DNA of 36,411 bases, taken from assembly GCA_001724245.1 (NCBI GenBank), contig MEDX01000038.1, positions 1-36,411 on the forward strand. The letters run 5' to 3'. This stretch comes from Fonticula-like sp. SCN 57-25. Taxonomy: Eukaryota; Nucleariida; Rotosphaerida. Below are positions 10,101-18,954 of this stretch, piece by piece (the first letter of the stretch is position 1; the number at the start of each line of letters is the position of its first letter). The notes beneath the pieces are model-generated. The model saw nothing but the letters and a program-made list of their open reading frames with translations. It had not been told where the DNA came from and searched no databases. The position numbers and the translations under genes are program-made.

Positions 10101-10567
10101 ATATTACGTCGCTGTTCCGCACGCCGCTGCAGGGCTACGACGCCGTCATCAGCCTGAGGTGGGACGCGTGCGCGAGGTCGCGCGAGAATATTGACGCTGC
10201 GCGGTGGAAGCCCATTGATGACGCCATCAACTTTGTCAGGTATGGCGCCGACCAGGAGGACGGCGGCGACGGCGACAGCGAAACGCTCGTCGGATTCGAC
10301 CCCGCCATTGCCTTTGTCGCCGAGCTCCAGCAGCTCTTTGGCCACCTCGCGCTCTTTTTGTACGACGAGCACGGCGGTCGCCACATTGCCGTCGTGTGGA
10401 AGCCGCAGGCGAGCGCGCCCACGGCATCCGTCGCCGTCGCGCATGCGTTCATGACGGCGCCGACGGGCAAGGGGACCGTCGCGGCTGACCTCGCAGAGGT
10501 CCTCGAGGCGTGCAAGGCGCTCGGTGGCGGGCTCGTGGAGAGCATCGAAACAAAGCGCGCAATGTAA
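7166..10567 (+). CDS. NOL6: NOL6 / Nrap / Utp22, ribosome biogenesis factor
   Basis: Intronless, 1133 aa from ATG 7166 (MGRSAKRVAS), about the size of human NOL6 and yeast Utp22. The N-terminus is highly acidic (residues about 40-70) and is followed by the conserved YRLPTADEMRELKETSELYKSN-type entry helix. The first nucleotidyltransferase-like domain contains SIVGSYLVKTHAKP, DVALEMPAALF and KDIQHYRYHHKRAYFLA. Near the C-terminus, HIAVVWKP is the family's typical ending. In yeast, Utp22 works with Rrp7 in the UTP-C module of the 90S pre-ribosome (small-subunit processome) in the nucleolus; the polymerase-like folds are considered structural. The frame stays open upstream through a GTG at 7151, but there is no earlier ATG. 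It shares its promoter with the Rif1-like gene. Confidence 0.9.
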   Translation: MGRSAKRVASAPSAHAEEDEDAMQGVVVSAPPMAASSIQRLGDDDDYVEEDDGSDVEDADEEEGEDEERPSSDLYRLPTADEMRELKETSELYKSNVFRLQLTELLSEVSVKHESLSKLEGALHRLKADLAVMPERAEMPASDAHRKLSKDGVNVPFDLPAVCNYSLAFQRPSDLSIVGSYLVKTHAKPQLAVDVALEMPAALFQPKDIQHYRYHHKRAYFLACVAAYLSKRPGLAALTFESFNGDMSRPVLVMRAAKGDTAVDFSKTGFLIRLLPTVAPGTFKLDRLAPGRSNLRDGDTSSSAAHYNNAILTDMFMKHHVIAVHSALAAVPSIAEASRLLRVWLRQRQLDRVGGITGFIATMVLVHLQQIRKLSRAMSEFQSFRLALQFIAAQDWRASPIAMQTFASNEHSDLSPELDTFSAAFDTVMLDGSGRLNLMADVSRGTMLFVQKEARLALAMIDSPDDRFSDLFLRPLQPVAVFDHLFAVDTTVADAPHLARALSGSLIVGALADRCHLVASWIEQGEADCSWPLKSAKPSSRPVTVWGGLEVSDAAAAGKLVVMGPPADQADAAAAFRRTWGSRSELRRFRDGSIVEAVVFSRPDAQRHLVVCDMLTTLLSVHHPAAVPSLRFRAPRADALLRRLGPNTNGKRSAAGAARPTSAEDPVRAAGAAFEALAKRVRGARALPLSVHAVLPASAHLRGTAVMPAEAHAARLRKVRGGVQSYAAPIEAVITFESSTRWPDDATAADVIKSAFYARLAASLSEDDGPATFACVDYVDVLFGGFAFRLRIAIEHQVKVMAASDDATHRALLPQYEMWAVHLPAHHSLVHTIASSHGAYRLAVRLASRWASSHFFSGALLHETIELLMASVFVNAGAFAQAGSALSALVRFWRLLAETDFEETPITVSPLEYPQSHVDETFKAIRALPNGGGAPLVIFSRCDKTGTLFTSQLDRIMFSRVVKFARAAWKQACEAPFEDITSLFRTPLQGYDAVISLRWDACARSRENIDAARWKPIDDAINFVRYGADQEDGGDGDSETLVGFDPAIAFVAELQQLFGHLALFLYDEHGGRHIAVVWKPQASAPTASVAVAHAFMTAPTGKGTVAADLAEVLEACKALGGGLVESIETKRAM

Positions 10568-10726
10568 ATTTTCAGTCTCTTTTGTACAGTTTCTTTTGAT
10601 ATTTCACACGCATTTGAGAATATACACGCGAATAGATGTGAAGACTATAAAGGTATCGCGCATGAAACGTAAAGCTAAGAACTTGACTGAGTTTTCACAA
10701 AGCATTTGAGGCCTCGTTCCAGTTGT

Positions 10727-10760
10727 CTGATTTGTGCTGATTTTGCTGATTCTCTGATTT
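10727..10760 (+). promoter_or_regulatory. Four tandem CTGATT motifs upstream of the MDH-like gene
   Basis: CTGATT/CTGATTTT occurs at 10727, 10737, 10746 and 10754, spaced 10, 9 and 8 nt, ending about 46 nt before the ATG at 10806. The 238-bp gap between the NOL6 stop and this gene holds nothing else I recognise. Confidence 0.5.
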
Positions 10761-10805
10761 TCATCGGGCGTCTCAAACCGGGTCTACGTCGGGACAGCGG
10801 GAGCC

Positions 10806-11816
10806 ATGTCGTCGTCGTCGTCGCCGCCGCTTGTCGTGGCGGTGACCGGCGCCGCTGGCCAGCTTGCCTATGCGCTTCTCCCCATGATATTGAATGGCCA
10901 TCTCTTTGGCCCCAATCAGCCTGTTCTGCTTCACTTGCTTGATGTTGCTCCTGCCATGGAAGTGCTTCGTGGCCTCGTCATGGAGATTGAGGATTGCATG
11001 ACGCCTCTTCTTCGAGGCATCATGGCGACAGAGAGTCCCGCGGCCGCGTTTACTGGCGCTGACGTTGTTCTTCTGCTCGGCGCGTCGCCCGTCAAGGCCG
11101 TCTCGCTTGACCCGATCAGCAATGTCCACCTCAATGCGCGCGTGCATCGCGACTATGGTCGCGCGCTCGAGCAGCATGCCAAGCCGACGACGCGCGTCGT
11201 TGTCGCCGGCCACCCGTGCAATATCAACGCAATGATCTGCATGGAGTTTGCGCCGTCGATCCCTCGCCGCCACTTTGCGGCGCTTTCGCGGCTCGATCTT
11301 TCCCGCGTGGAAGTCCGCGTGGCACAGCGCCTCGGCGTCGTTCCTTCGCAGATCAAGAATCTCATCATGTGGGGGAGCATAGCGGTCAACTGCACGTGGG
11401 CCGACGTCCAGTTTGCGTATGTGCAGGACTACCCGAACGTTGGCGATCGCACGCCGCTTCTCGATCTGATCGGCGATCCGCAGTCTGCGCAGCTCGACGG
11501 CCCGCTGTCGCACGCAGCGTCGCTCGAGGCGGCCACAAAGTCGGCTCGGCTCAGCGGTGCCGCCGCGTGCGCGAGGCAATTGCGCGAATGGTGGTTTGGG
11601 ACGCCGGAAGGCGAGATCACGTCCATGGCCGTCGTGTCAAACGGCGAGTACGGCGTCAAGCCGGGCGTGATCACGTCGCTTCCGGTAAGGTGCACGAACG
11701 GCGAGTACGAGGTCGTCACCGGCCTTGATATTAGCGAAAGGTCTCTGCGCGCCATTAGAATGTCGACAGAGGCGATCGACGAACAGTTTGCCGAGCTCAT
11801 GGCCGCATTGACGTAG
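10806..11816 (+). CDS. Malate dehydrogenase-family protein lacking catalytic residues (probable pseudoenzyme)
   Basis: Intronless, 336 aa, cytosolic-MDH length. The nucleotide-binding loop GAAGQ (15-19) is intact and so is RLDLSR (D164, R167). The C-terminal FGTPEGEITSMAVVSNGEYG region and AEL end are clearly MDH-like. The mobile loop that carries substrate-binding arginines in MDH (MPRREGMERKDLL in cytosolic enzymes) reads SPVKAVSLDPIS here, so these Arg are absent. The catalytic His of WGNHS is replaced: MWGSIAVN at 188-195, with Ile where His should be. GNPAN is GHPCN. The fold and dinucleotide site are probably kept while malate oxidation is not expected. A family of MDH-like proteins with non-conserved active sites (MDH1B-type) is known; whether this is its orthologue I cannot tell. 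Role unknown. A CTGATT-rich promoter precedes it. Confidence 0.85.
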   Translation: MSSSSSPPLVVAVTGAAGQLAYALLPMILNGHLFGPNQPVLLHLLDVAPAMEVLRGLVMEIEDCMTPLLRGIMATESPAAAFTGADVVLLLGASPVKAVSLDPISNVHLNARVHRDYGRALEQHAKPTTRVVVAGHPCNINAMICMEFAPSIPRRHFAALSRLDLSRVEVRVAQRLGVVPSQIKNLIMWGSIAVNCTWADVQFAYVQDYPNVGDRTPLLDLIGDPQSAQLDGPLSHAASLEAATKSARLSGAAACARQLREWWFGTPEGEITSMAVVSNGEYGVKPGVITSLPVRCTNGEYEVVTGLDISERSLRAIRMSTEAIDEQFAELMAALT

Positions 11817-12155
11817 GGGCGTGTCGGCGACGCCGCCATACAAGTCATTCTATCGTAGGTCATAGGACTCATATACCTCCTTTTATTGGGCCGAATGTAC
11901 TATTTATGTTTTGTAGAATTCGTTTTTGTAGTTTTTGACAAGTATAAATACGCATCAAAGCAAAAAAAAAATGGTGTGGCATGAATGCCGACTTAACATA
12001 TAGAATTATATCATTATCCATATTACACTCTTTAGTGTCACTTTGAGGCAGCTGTACAAGCGCCTTTTTCTAAGCGGCGATACTCGTAAGAATACACCAA
12101 TAACTAGACGTGGAAATAGTCCACCTAGCGAAACCGCACTTGCGCGGGAAAATAA
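11817..12155. other. Convergent intergenic region, 339 bp
   Basis: Lies between the 3' ends of the MDH-like gene and the secreted-protein gene. AT-rich, with an A9-10 run near 11962 and TATAAATA near 11943. No gene seen; probably the two 3' UTRs and poly(A) sites. Confidence 0.6.
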
Positions 12156-13235
12156 CTACATGTTGGTGCCGTCGCTATCAACGTCCCACGCAAAGCGGCC
12201 GAGCGCCGTCTCGATGCCGAGGATGCCGTCGTGCACGACATAGTCGGCCTCGCGCAGCGGCAGCCCCGTGGCCGACCCCTCTGGCTGCGCCGTGCGGCCG
12301 ATGAGCCCCATCGGGTTGGTAAAGATGTGGTTCACCACCTGGATGTTGGAGTAGACGTCGGCGCGGTTGCCGCGCTCGGTGCCCGCGCGGATCGTGATGG
12401 TCCACTTTTCGTCGCGAAACTGGAAGCGCGGGCGGTTGTCGACCATTTCGACGGAAAAGGACGCGGCGCCGTGCAGCTCGTGGGCGCCCGAGGTAACGAG
12501 CGAGCCGTTGAAAAAGACGCCAAAGGAAGGGTCAAACACGAGGTTGGCGTCCTGCGAGCGAAGGCCGATGCGGCCGAGGTAGTCGCCGAGCTTTGGGAAG
12601 CGGACAAAGGCGGCGTTGAGCTGCAGGTCGGCGTCGCTGATCAGGCTGAACACGCGGCCGGGGGTGCCGCCAAAGAAAAAGCTCGTCCCGTCGAGGCCCT
12701 CAAAGTGCGGGTCCTGGTGAATGCTGCCTTCTTGAAGAGGCTCGCAGTTGCTCGTCACTAAAGAGAAAATAGAAAATTAGGCACCCGCGGGAAAGGATCG
12801 GGCGCACGCACGTCGCATGAGGCTGGGCTCGTCGGTGCAGTGGTAGTACGCCATGTTGAACAGGTTGCAGACCTCTTGCGCGTTGTTGGCCGAGAACTGG
12901 TACCCAATACCCTGGCGGCAATTGCTGGGGGAGTGGCAGCACATAAAGTAGGTAGGCACTTGGCAGCGCTCGATCGTCAGCAGGACATCGCACGTGTCGC
13001 GCGAGCGGCAATAGTTGGCGTCATTGGCGCAGCGGTACACTTTTTTGCGCACATCAAGGCAGTGCGCGGCATCGCCGTCAGCAAACACGTCGCTGGGAGA
13101 GTTGATGCCGTTCAGGCAGTCTCGCTGCGTCTGGAAGCACTCGATCGGGCCGTCGCACTGGCAGCTCTGTGATGCCGCCGGCCCCACTACGGCGGCGACG
13201 ACCAGCAGCGCTGCAATCGCCACCAGACGGGCCAT
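12156..13235 (-). CDS. Secreted Cys-rich protein with Root_cap-like C-terminal domain
   Basis: Two exons: 13235-12812 and 12757-12156, with a 54-nt intron (12811-12758, donor GTGCGT, acceptor TTTAG), giving 341 aa. An N-terminal signal peptide is clear (MARLVAIAALLVVAAVVGPAASQ, cleaved around residue 22). Residues about 23-140 are rich in cysteines (at least 15) and probably disulfide-bonded. Exon 2 begins near SNCEPLQEGSIHQDPHF, and DPHFEGLDGTSFFFGG ... FSLISDADLQLNAAF matches the Root_cap / LEA-like domain known from plant root-cap proteins and many protist secreted proteins, itself related in style to VWD beginnings. Likely extracellular or cell-surface; binding partner unknown. The C-terminus contains no membrane anchor. 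Confidence 0.8.
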
Positions 13236-14312
13236 CGTGCGAGAAAGTTATGGTTGGTGATCTCTGAGCCCGCAGTTAATAGACCCCCATGACGCGAGGG
13301 GAGCCCGCACAGCTCTGCCCTATGACGCGAGCAGCAACTTTTGGTTCACACGAGACAATGCATAGCCCAGCCCCAATCATCGCGAAGCGCAACACCGATT
13401 GTGACGATGCATCATTGCGCCCAAACCCTCGGAATGCAGGGACCGTGTCCAGTTCGACCGGCTGGACGCTTTCATGATCGATCGCTCATCTCTCTTCGCT
13501 TGGCGGGATCTCTTGGCGGGTCGCTAAGCAGCAATTCGTGCTGCGCAGCGTGGCCTTCTGCTCGGGACCCCCCGTCATCGACCACCTCGATCGACGAACC
13601 CCGTTTTCAGCATTGTCACAGGCCTGTGGTCTAGAATGCCTTTCACAGATTTACCAAAAAGGGTAACGTTGCACGCCGTGGTCATTTCAACCCGTGCGCA
13701 AATCTCCGCGATTGGTGCGGAGAATGAATAACAAGCGACCACCGAGATGTGACAGTGCTGTCACAGGCGTGAGTTCGTGTTGTTTCGGCCGCGAAAGGAG
13801 GCAAGGTTAGTCAAACGAGCCCGAGTCGCCCGCCCCTTCCCTGCAGCGCCGACACCGACGGCGGCGCGAAATCGAGAAAATAAGGCAGGCTGGGAGAAGA
13901 GATAGGCCCTGCACATATTCGCAACTACGTGAAAATAGCCGAGCCACTGGTAGGACACGAGTTGTTTGATTAATCTACGTGTCGAAGGGGGCGGAATTCG
14001 CGCGCGTCGTGGAGGGTTTCTCAGGTTGCCCATCGGGGAAAGGTTCGTGTCCCGTTGTCTCGGTGCCATGGTAACAGGGAAGGGTGGGACTATTGTGTTG
14101 CTGAGATGAATTGAGTATCGTCGTTTTTTTTCTTTCCCTCTGTGATTCCCACATGAGCCATCCTTGGCGCCTGCTGCCCGGATCCGCATCGAGCTTGCAA
14201 ACTGATTCTTGTGCCCACTAGTTTAACTTTACCGCACCATAGTTGACGGTGTTTTGTTGGACGCTTTCTCGAGTGCTTTCCCTTTTTTTCTGCGTTCCCC
14301 CGGCGAGCCGGC
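13236..14312. other. Divergent intergenic region, 1.08 kb, with several inverted repeats
   Basis: Sits between the start codons of the secreted-protein gene and the kinase gene. It has no long coding frame with a recognisable domain. It contains inverted repeats at 13528-13544, 13617-13628, 13703-13723 and 13748-13765 (see findings), and a CTGATT at about 14203, roughly 105 nt upstream of the kinase ATG. I looked for tRNA-like boxes and found none. It may hold two promoters, long 5' UTRs or an unrecognised RNA. Confidence 0.5.
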
Positions 14313-16861
14313 ATGTCGACGGGCGTCAATAATGCCGGCGGAAAGGCTATGCTTGGCACCGACACGCTGACGTCAGCGCAGCTGCTGAAGCTCGCGACGC
14401 CTGCGGACTACAGCACTACTTCGTCAGAGTCTCTTTCGGACACGGCGCCAATGTCGCCTCATTCGGCGTCCATGTCGCCGCGCCCTTCGAGGGAGATTGA
14501 GGACCCCCAGTATGTCGGGACATATCGGATTGAGCGACTCCTCGGAAAGGGCAGCTATGGCAAAGTGCGCCTTGCGACGGACGTGCGGACCAACAAAAAG
14601 GTCGCGTTAAAGTCGATCGTCAAGGCCAATGTCAAGAAAGCCACTCAGATGGCGCGAATCAAGCGCGAGGTCAAGCTCTTTAACCTTCTTCAGCATCCCA
14701 ATATTGTGGAGCTGTACGATGTCCTGCACACGGACAAGGAGATTATTCTTGTCATCGAGTATGCCGGCGGCGGCGAGCTTTTTGATTACATTGTCGCCCA
14801 CGACAAGCTCAAGGAAAAGGATGCGAGGAAAATTTTTCGTCAGCTCGTGTCTGCCGTGCGGTACTGCCACGAGAATTTCATTGTTCATCGCGACATCAAG
14901 CCCGAGAATGTGCTTCTCGACGAGCATCACAACATCAAGCTTACCGGTACGAGCGCGCTCTTTAACCGATACGCTTAAACTCACGCGCGTGCTACCCAGA
15001 TTTTGGTTTTTGCAATTCTTTCACCCCCGACTCGCTGCTCAACACGTTTTGCGGGTCGCCCTTTTATGTTTCCCCGGAGATGGTTCTCGGCAAGCCCTAC
15101 ATTGGCCCCGAGGTGGACGTGTGGAGCCTTGGCGTGATGCTGTACGCGCTTTTGTGCGGCCACCTTCCCTTCCATGACCACGTGACGAACCGCCTGTACG
15201 AAAAAATCGTGAGCGGCACCTTTGAGATGGAGCCTTTCCTTTCGCCGGAAGCGCAGGACCTTCTTCGGTCGCTGCTCACCGTCGACAGCAGCCAGCGCGC
15301 CACGCTCGAGCAAGCGTCGCGCCACCCCTGGATGATGGAGGGCCTGGACGAGCCGGTTTCGTCCATGGTGCCTACGCGTCCGCCAATCTCCCCCGCCGAG
15401 CTGGACTCGAACATGATGTCGCGCCTTACGTCATACGGCTTCACCGACATGGAGGAAGTAAAGCGCCTTCTTTTGAGCCCGGCGGACGGGCCGTGCAAGG
15501 CCGTGTACCACCTGCTGTGCGAGAAGAATGATACTGCACAGCGGCGCGCCGCCGAGATTATCCGCGAGCAGCGGCGCCTGTCTGAGGAGGCGCTCCTGCG
15601 CCGCGTGACAAACATGTCGCATGAACACTCGCAGCAGCAGCAGCGCCGCGGGTCGGACGAGACGCAGTCGCGGCGCAGCCGCCTCTCGCAGCGCATCGTC
15701 AGCTACAACGCGCAGCGCGACTCGCGCGCCACCATTACCAACACGGACATGCGCTACATTCAGGGCGGGAACCGCGGTCAATTGGGCGCGATGCATCAGC
15801 AATTCGTGCAGCAGATGGCCATGGAACAGCAGCAGCAGCAGGCGCACCACGCGCTTCGCGTCAAGCTGAGCGCGCACCAGTCGACCTCTTCGTTCCCGCT
15901 GTCGCCGCGCGTCGGGTCCAACGAGCAAATTTTGCCCGCCGCTGGGGCGACGCCGCAGTCGCCGTCGTCATTTACGCAGCCGCCTCCGCACGGGCTGCCC
16001 GTGCTTCCTCCCGTGCACATGCACGCCAACGACGTCGACGCCGCCGCGGCCGACACGTACTTTAACCGCCTTCGTTTCCGCTCGATCGACTCGTCCGTCG
16101 CCACGCTCGCCCGCCGGTTCGCGGGCGCGCTCACGGTGCTTCCCGACGAGAAGCCTCCGCAGGGCGAGCAGCCGCGGCAGGCCGAGCAGCCGGCCCCGAT
16201 GTCGACAGAGGAAGCCCAGGCGATGGTGGCCGCCGCAGCCGCTGCAGCGGCAGCAGCCGATGTGGAAACCGACGCGCCCATCGATGCCAGCACCGACCTG
16301 AACAATGTGAGCACGCCAATGTCGACCGACACGTCGCGGTCGTCCACGCCGCAGTCATACGGCGGCGCGAGCGGCAGTGGCTTTGGCCCGGCGAACGGCG
16401 GTGAGCTGACGCCCGCCACCATGTCGCTGCTCACAAACATGGTGGGCGGCGGCGCGGGAGTTCAAGAGATGCCCCTCGCGCCGGAAGACGCCGGGATGCG
16501 GCAGGTGCGCGGCCTGTTCAATGTGGCCACGTCAAGCTCGCGGCCGGCGCGCGACATTTGCGCAGAGGTCGCGCGCGTTTTGGAAGCCAACGGCGTGCGG
16601 TACCAGCTCAATGCGTTCGTGTTCCACTGCTGGTGGATCGACCCGACCATGGCGAACAACCCTACGCAAACGGTCACCGGATCAGAGGCGCTCCAGGAGG
16701 CGGCGCCAGTCATTGCAACGATGAACCATGTCTCCTTCAATATTGAGATTTGCAAGATTCAGCGACTCGCGCTCTACGGCCTCCACTTGAACAGAGTGGA
16801 CGGCGACACGTGGCTTTATAAACAGTTATGCGACCATTTGACGGGCCAGATGCGGCTCTAA
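14313..16861 (+). CDS. MARK/PAR-1-type Ser/Thr protein kinase (kinase, UBA-like and KA1 domains)
   Basis: Two exons, 14313-14946 and 15000-16861, with a 53-nt intron (donor GTACGA) that splits the D of the DFG motif; 831 aa. Kinase domain about 70-323: glycine loop GKGSYGKV (78-85), catalytic Lys100, HRD 192-194, DFG 212-214, activation-loop NTFCGSPFYVSPE with Thr227, the residue LKB1-type kinases phosphorylate in this family. A UBA-like segment follows (about 343-390). The middle (about 400-730) is low-complexity, with Gln and Ala runs. The last about 100 residues are a KA1 domain, with a typical FNIEICKIQRLALYGLHLNR and a GDTWLYKQL end, which in MARK/Kin1 binds acidic phospholipids. All catalytic residues are present, so an active CAMKL kinase is expected, probably in cell polarity or microtubule control. 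The exact subfamily (MARK, BRSK, NUAK, Kin1) is uncertain. Confidence 0.88.
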
Positions 16862-17202
16862 TCGCCTCTTATTTCATATTTCGATTTTCACGAGATCGTT
16901 TCGAATGCGTGTACTACTTATAATGTCCTACGGGCGTGGCTTCTTTCCGTTCGTAGGAGGAGCATCGCTTTCTATATTCACTGTTGTTTTCATTTGAGCC
17001 GTGTACCATATCGCATTTTTAACATAATATACTGTGTTTTGAGTTTTATTCTTTTGCCTCGGCGACATTTCATGCAACGGCGGGGCAATTATAGATATAA
17101 AGATATAGATATTCACTCTAAAGTCTAGTGCACCTTTTCGATGATACACCCTAGTCTATAGATATTCGCTCTAAAGTCTAGACCCTTTCTCGGTGATACG
17201 CC
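16862..17202. other. Convergent intergenic region, 341 bp
   Basis: AT-rich 3' flank of the kinase and ALDH genes. Apart from the 53-bp direct repeat at its right end (listed separately), I see no gene or RNA. Confidence 0.6.
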
Positions 17203-17211
17203 CTACTGGTT
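17106..17211. repeat. 53-bp imperfect direct repeat spanning the ALDH stop and 3' UTR
   Basis: Two units with a period of 53 bp (TAGATATTC at 17106 and 17159). Each contains TCTAAAGTCTAG and a GATGATAC / GGTGATAC block. The right unit runs through the ALDH stop codon at 17203-17205; the left unit is the downstream copy. Confidence 0.75.
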
Positions 17212-18784
17212 GATGTACCATCCGATCTTGCTGCGCGTCTTGTTCTTCGTGATGGCCTTGACCTGCAGGTAGTTCTTGAGACCCCACTCGCCGAGCTCGC
17301 GCCCAAAGCCGCTCTTCTTGTACCCACCAAACGGCGCCTCTGCAAACTCGTTCTGCGTGCAGTTGATCCACACAGTGCCCGCGCGGATCTGCTTGGCGAC
17401 GCGCTCGCACTGCTCATCGTCCTCTGAAAAGACGCCGGCGGCGAGACCGTACTCGGTGTCGTTGGCGAGGCGGATGCCCTCCTCCTCCGTGTCAAAAGTA
17501 AGCACGCTCAGAACGGGGCCAAAGATCTCCTCACGCCAGACGCGCATGTGCGGCTCAACGACAAAGATGGTCGGCTCGACAAAGTATCCCTTGGGGAGGT
17601 GCGCCGGGCGAGCGCCGCCGGTGATGAGCTGGGCGCCCTCCTTGACACCCACGGCAATGTACTCCATGACCTTGTCGTACTGCACCTTGCTCACGATCGG
17701 GCCCATGGTGCCCGAGCGCTCGCGGGCGCGCTCGGAATACGGGTCCACCACAGCAACCTCCTTGACCATCGTCTTGAGGCGCTCGAGGACGGCGGGCGCA
17801 ATGCCGCGCTGAAGAAGCACGCGCGTCGTCGCGCTGCAGACCTGGCCGCTGTTGGTGAAGCAGCCGTACATGATCCACTCGCAGACGCGCTCGACATCAA
17901 CGCCGTCAAAAACGACGAGGGGCGACTTGCCGCCAAGCTCGAGCGTGCATTTCACAACATTCCTAGAAAAGGCTTAGCAAAATAACGATAAAACATGAAA
18001 AAGCGCACTTGGCGGCGGCGGCCATGATCGACGAGCCCGTCGGCACGCTGCCGGTGAAGGCGATCTTGTCGATGCCGGCGTTGTTGATGAGGGCGGATCC
18101 CGTGATGCTGCCTTGGCCGCAGACGAGGTTGAACACGCCCGGGGGGAAGACATCCTTGCTCAGGTCCGCGAGCTCGAGCATCGAGAGCGGAGTGTACTCT
18201 GACGGCTTGAGGATGATGCTGCATCCCGCGGCGAGGGCGGGCGCAATCTTCCAGGTGGCCATGAGGAGCGGGTAGTTCCACGGGACGATGAGAGCTGCGA
18301 CGCCGATCGCCTCCTCGCGAACCTCAAGATCATAGTTGTCGTCGGGCAGCTTGGAGCGCGGCGGCGCGGGCGGCGCGTCCATCTCCTCCGCCAGGCCGGC
18401 GTAGTAGCGCAGGCAGTGGGATGTGCTGCCAAGATCACCCTTCGCCTCCATGTAGCTCTTGCCCATGTTAACAACCTCGAGCTCCAAAAGGCGAGCCGCG
18501 TTGTCGTCCACAATGGTCGCAAGGCGGCGAAGGCACTCTGCGCGCTGCTTTCCGGTGCTGCGGTTCCATCCGTTCTCAAAGGAAGCGCGGGCGGCGGCTA
18601 CGGCCTCGTTCACGATGGAGGCAGGGGCGCTGGGCACAGCGCACAAGACCTCCTCCGTCGTCGGGTTCACAATATCGTACGGCGCATCGCCAGACTCGAA
18701 CGAGCGCCAGGTGCCATTGATAAACGCCTGCCCAACAGGGGCGCGCACAAGCGGCTGCAGACGCGAAGCAAGACGCACCGACAT
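17203..18784 (-). CDS. Aldehyde dehydrogenase, ALDH10 / betaine-aldehyde-dehydrogenase-like
   Basis: Two exons: 18784-18009 and 17962-17203, with a 46-nt intron (18008-17963, donor GTGCGC), giving 511 aa, the normal length. The active site is complete: PWNYPLLMATWKIAPALAAG with Asn170, FTGSVPTG nucleotide-binding turn at 243-250, LELGGKS with general base Glu267, and SGQVCSATTRV with nucleophile Cys301. The C-terminal APFGGYKKSGFGRELGEWGL is the family signature. The stretch from PWNYPL through CSATTRV and the FGRELGEWGL end resemble plant ALDH10 (aminoaldehyde/betaine aldehyde dehydrogenases) more than other ALDHs, so the substrate may be betaine aldehyde or an aminoaldehyde from polyamine breakdown. 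The N-terminus (MSVRLASRLQPLVRAP) is Arg-rich without acids and could be a mitochondrial presequence. Head-to-head with the SLC35F gene, 170 bp apart. Confidence 0.9.
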
Positions 18785-18954
18785 GACAGTTGTGGTGGGA
18801 CGCTTGCAATGGCGGTAGTGATGACAGCGACGATGCGACTAGTTTCAAGGTAGATGATACGGTGCTACCTTTGACCGGTTTCGAAAAACGGGCAGCTTAT
18901 GAAACGGGCGAGGGTGAGCCAAACTGATCCCCCCACCCCACGCCATTGCTGGTC

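Noticed and set aside
7514-10444. Long antisense frames over NOL6 (7514-8656 and 8942-10444)
   Set aside because: They mirror the GC-rich third positions of NOL6, have skewed composition and show no domain.
12758-12784. A 27-nt intron in the secreted-protein gene
   Set aside because: A GT at 12784 gives a 27-nt frame-preserving intron, but the donor GTGCGT at 12811 gives the same phase, a 54-nt intron, and matches the donor pattern of all the others.
13236-14312. tRNA or snRNA gene in the large intergenic region
   Set aside because: No B-box-like GTTCGANTCC, no cloverleaf and no U6-like box found by eye.
15795-15808. The word AGCAATTCGTGC shared by the kinase gene and the intergenic hairpin at 13529
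   Set aside because: One 12-mer shared between 36 kb positions in GC-rich DNA is compatible with chance and flanks do not match.
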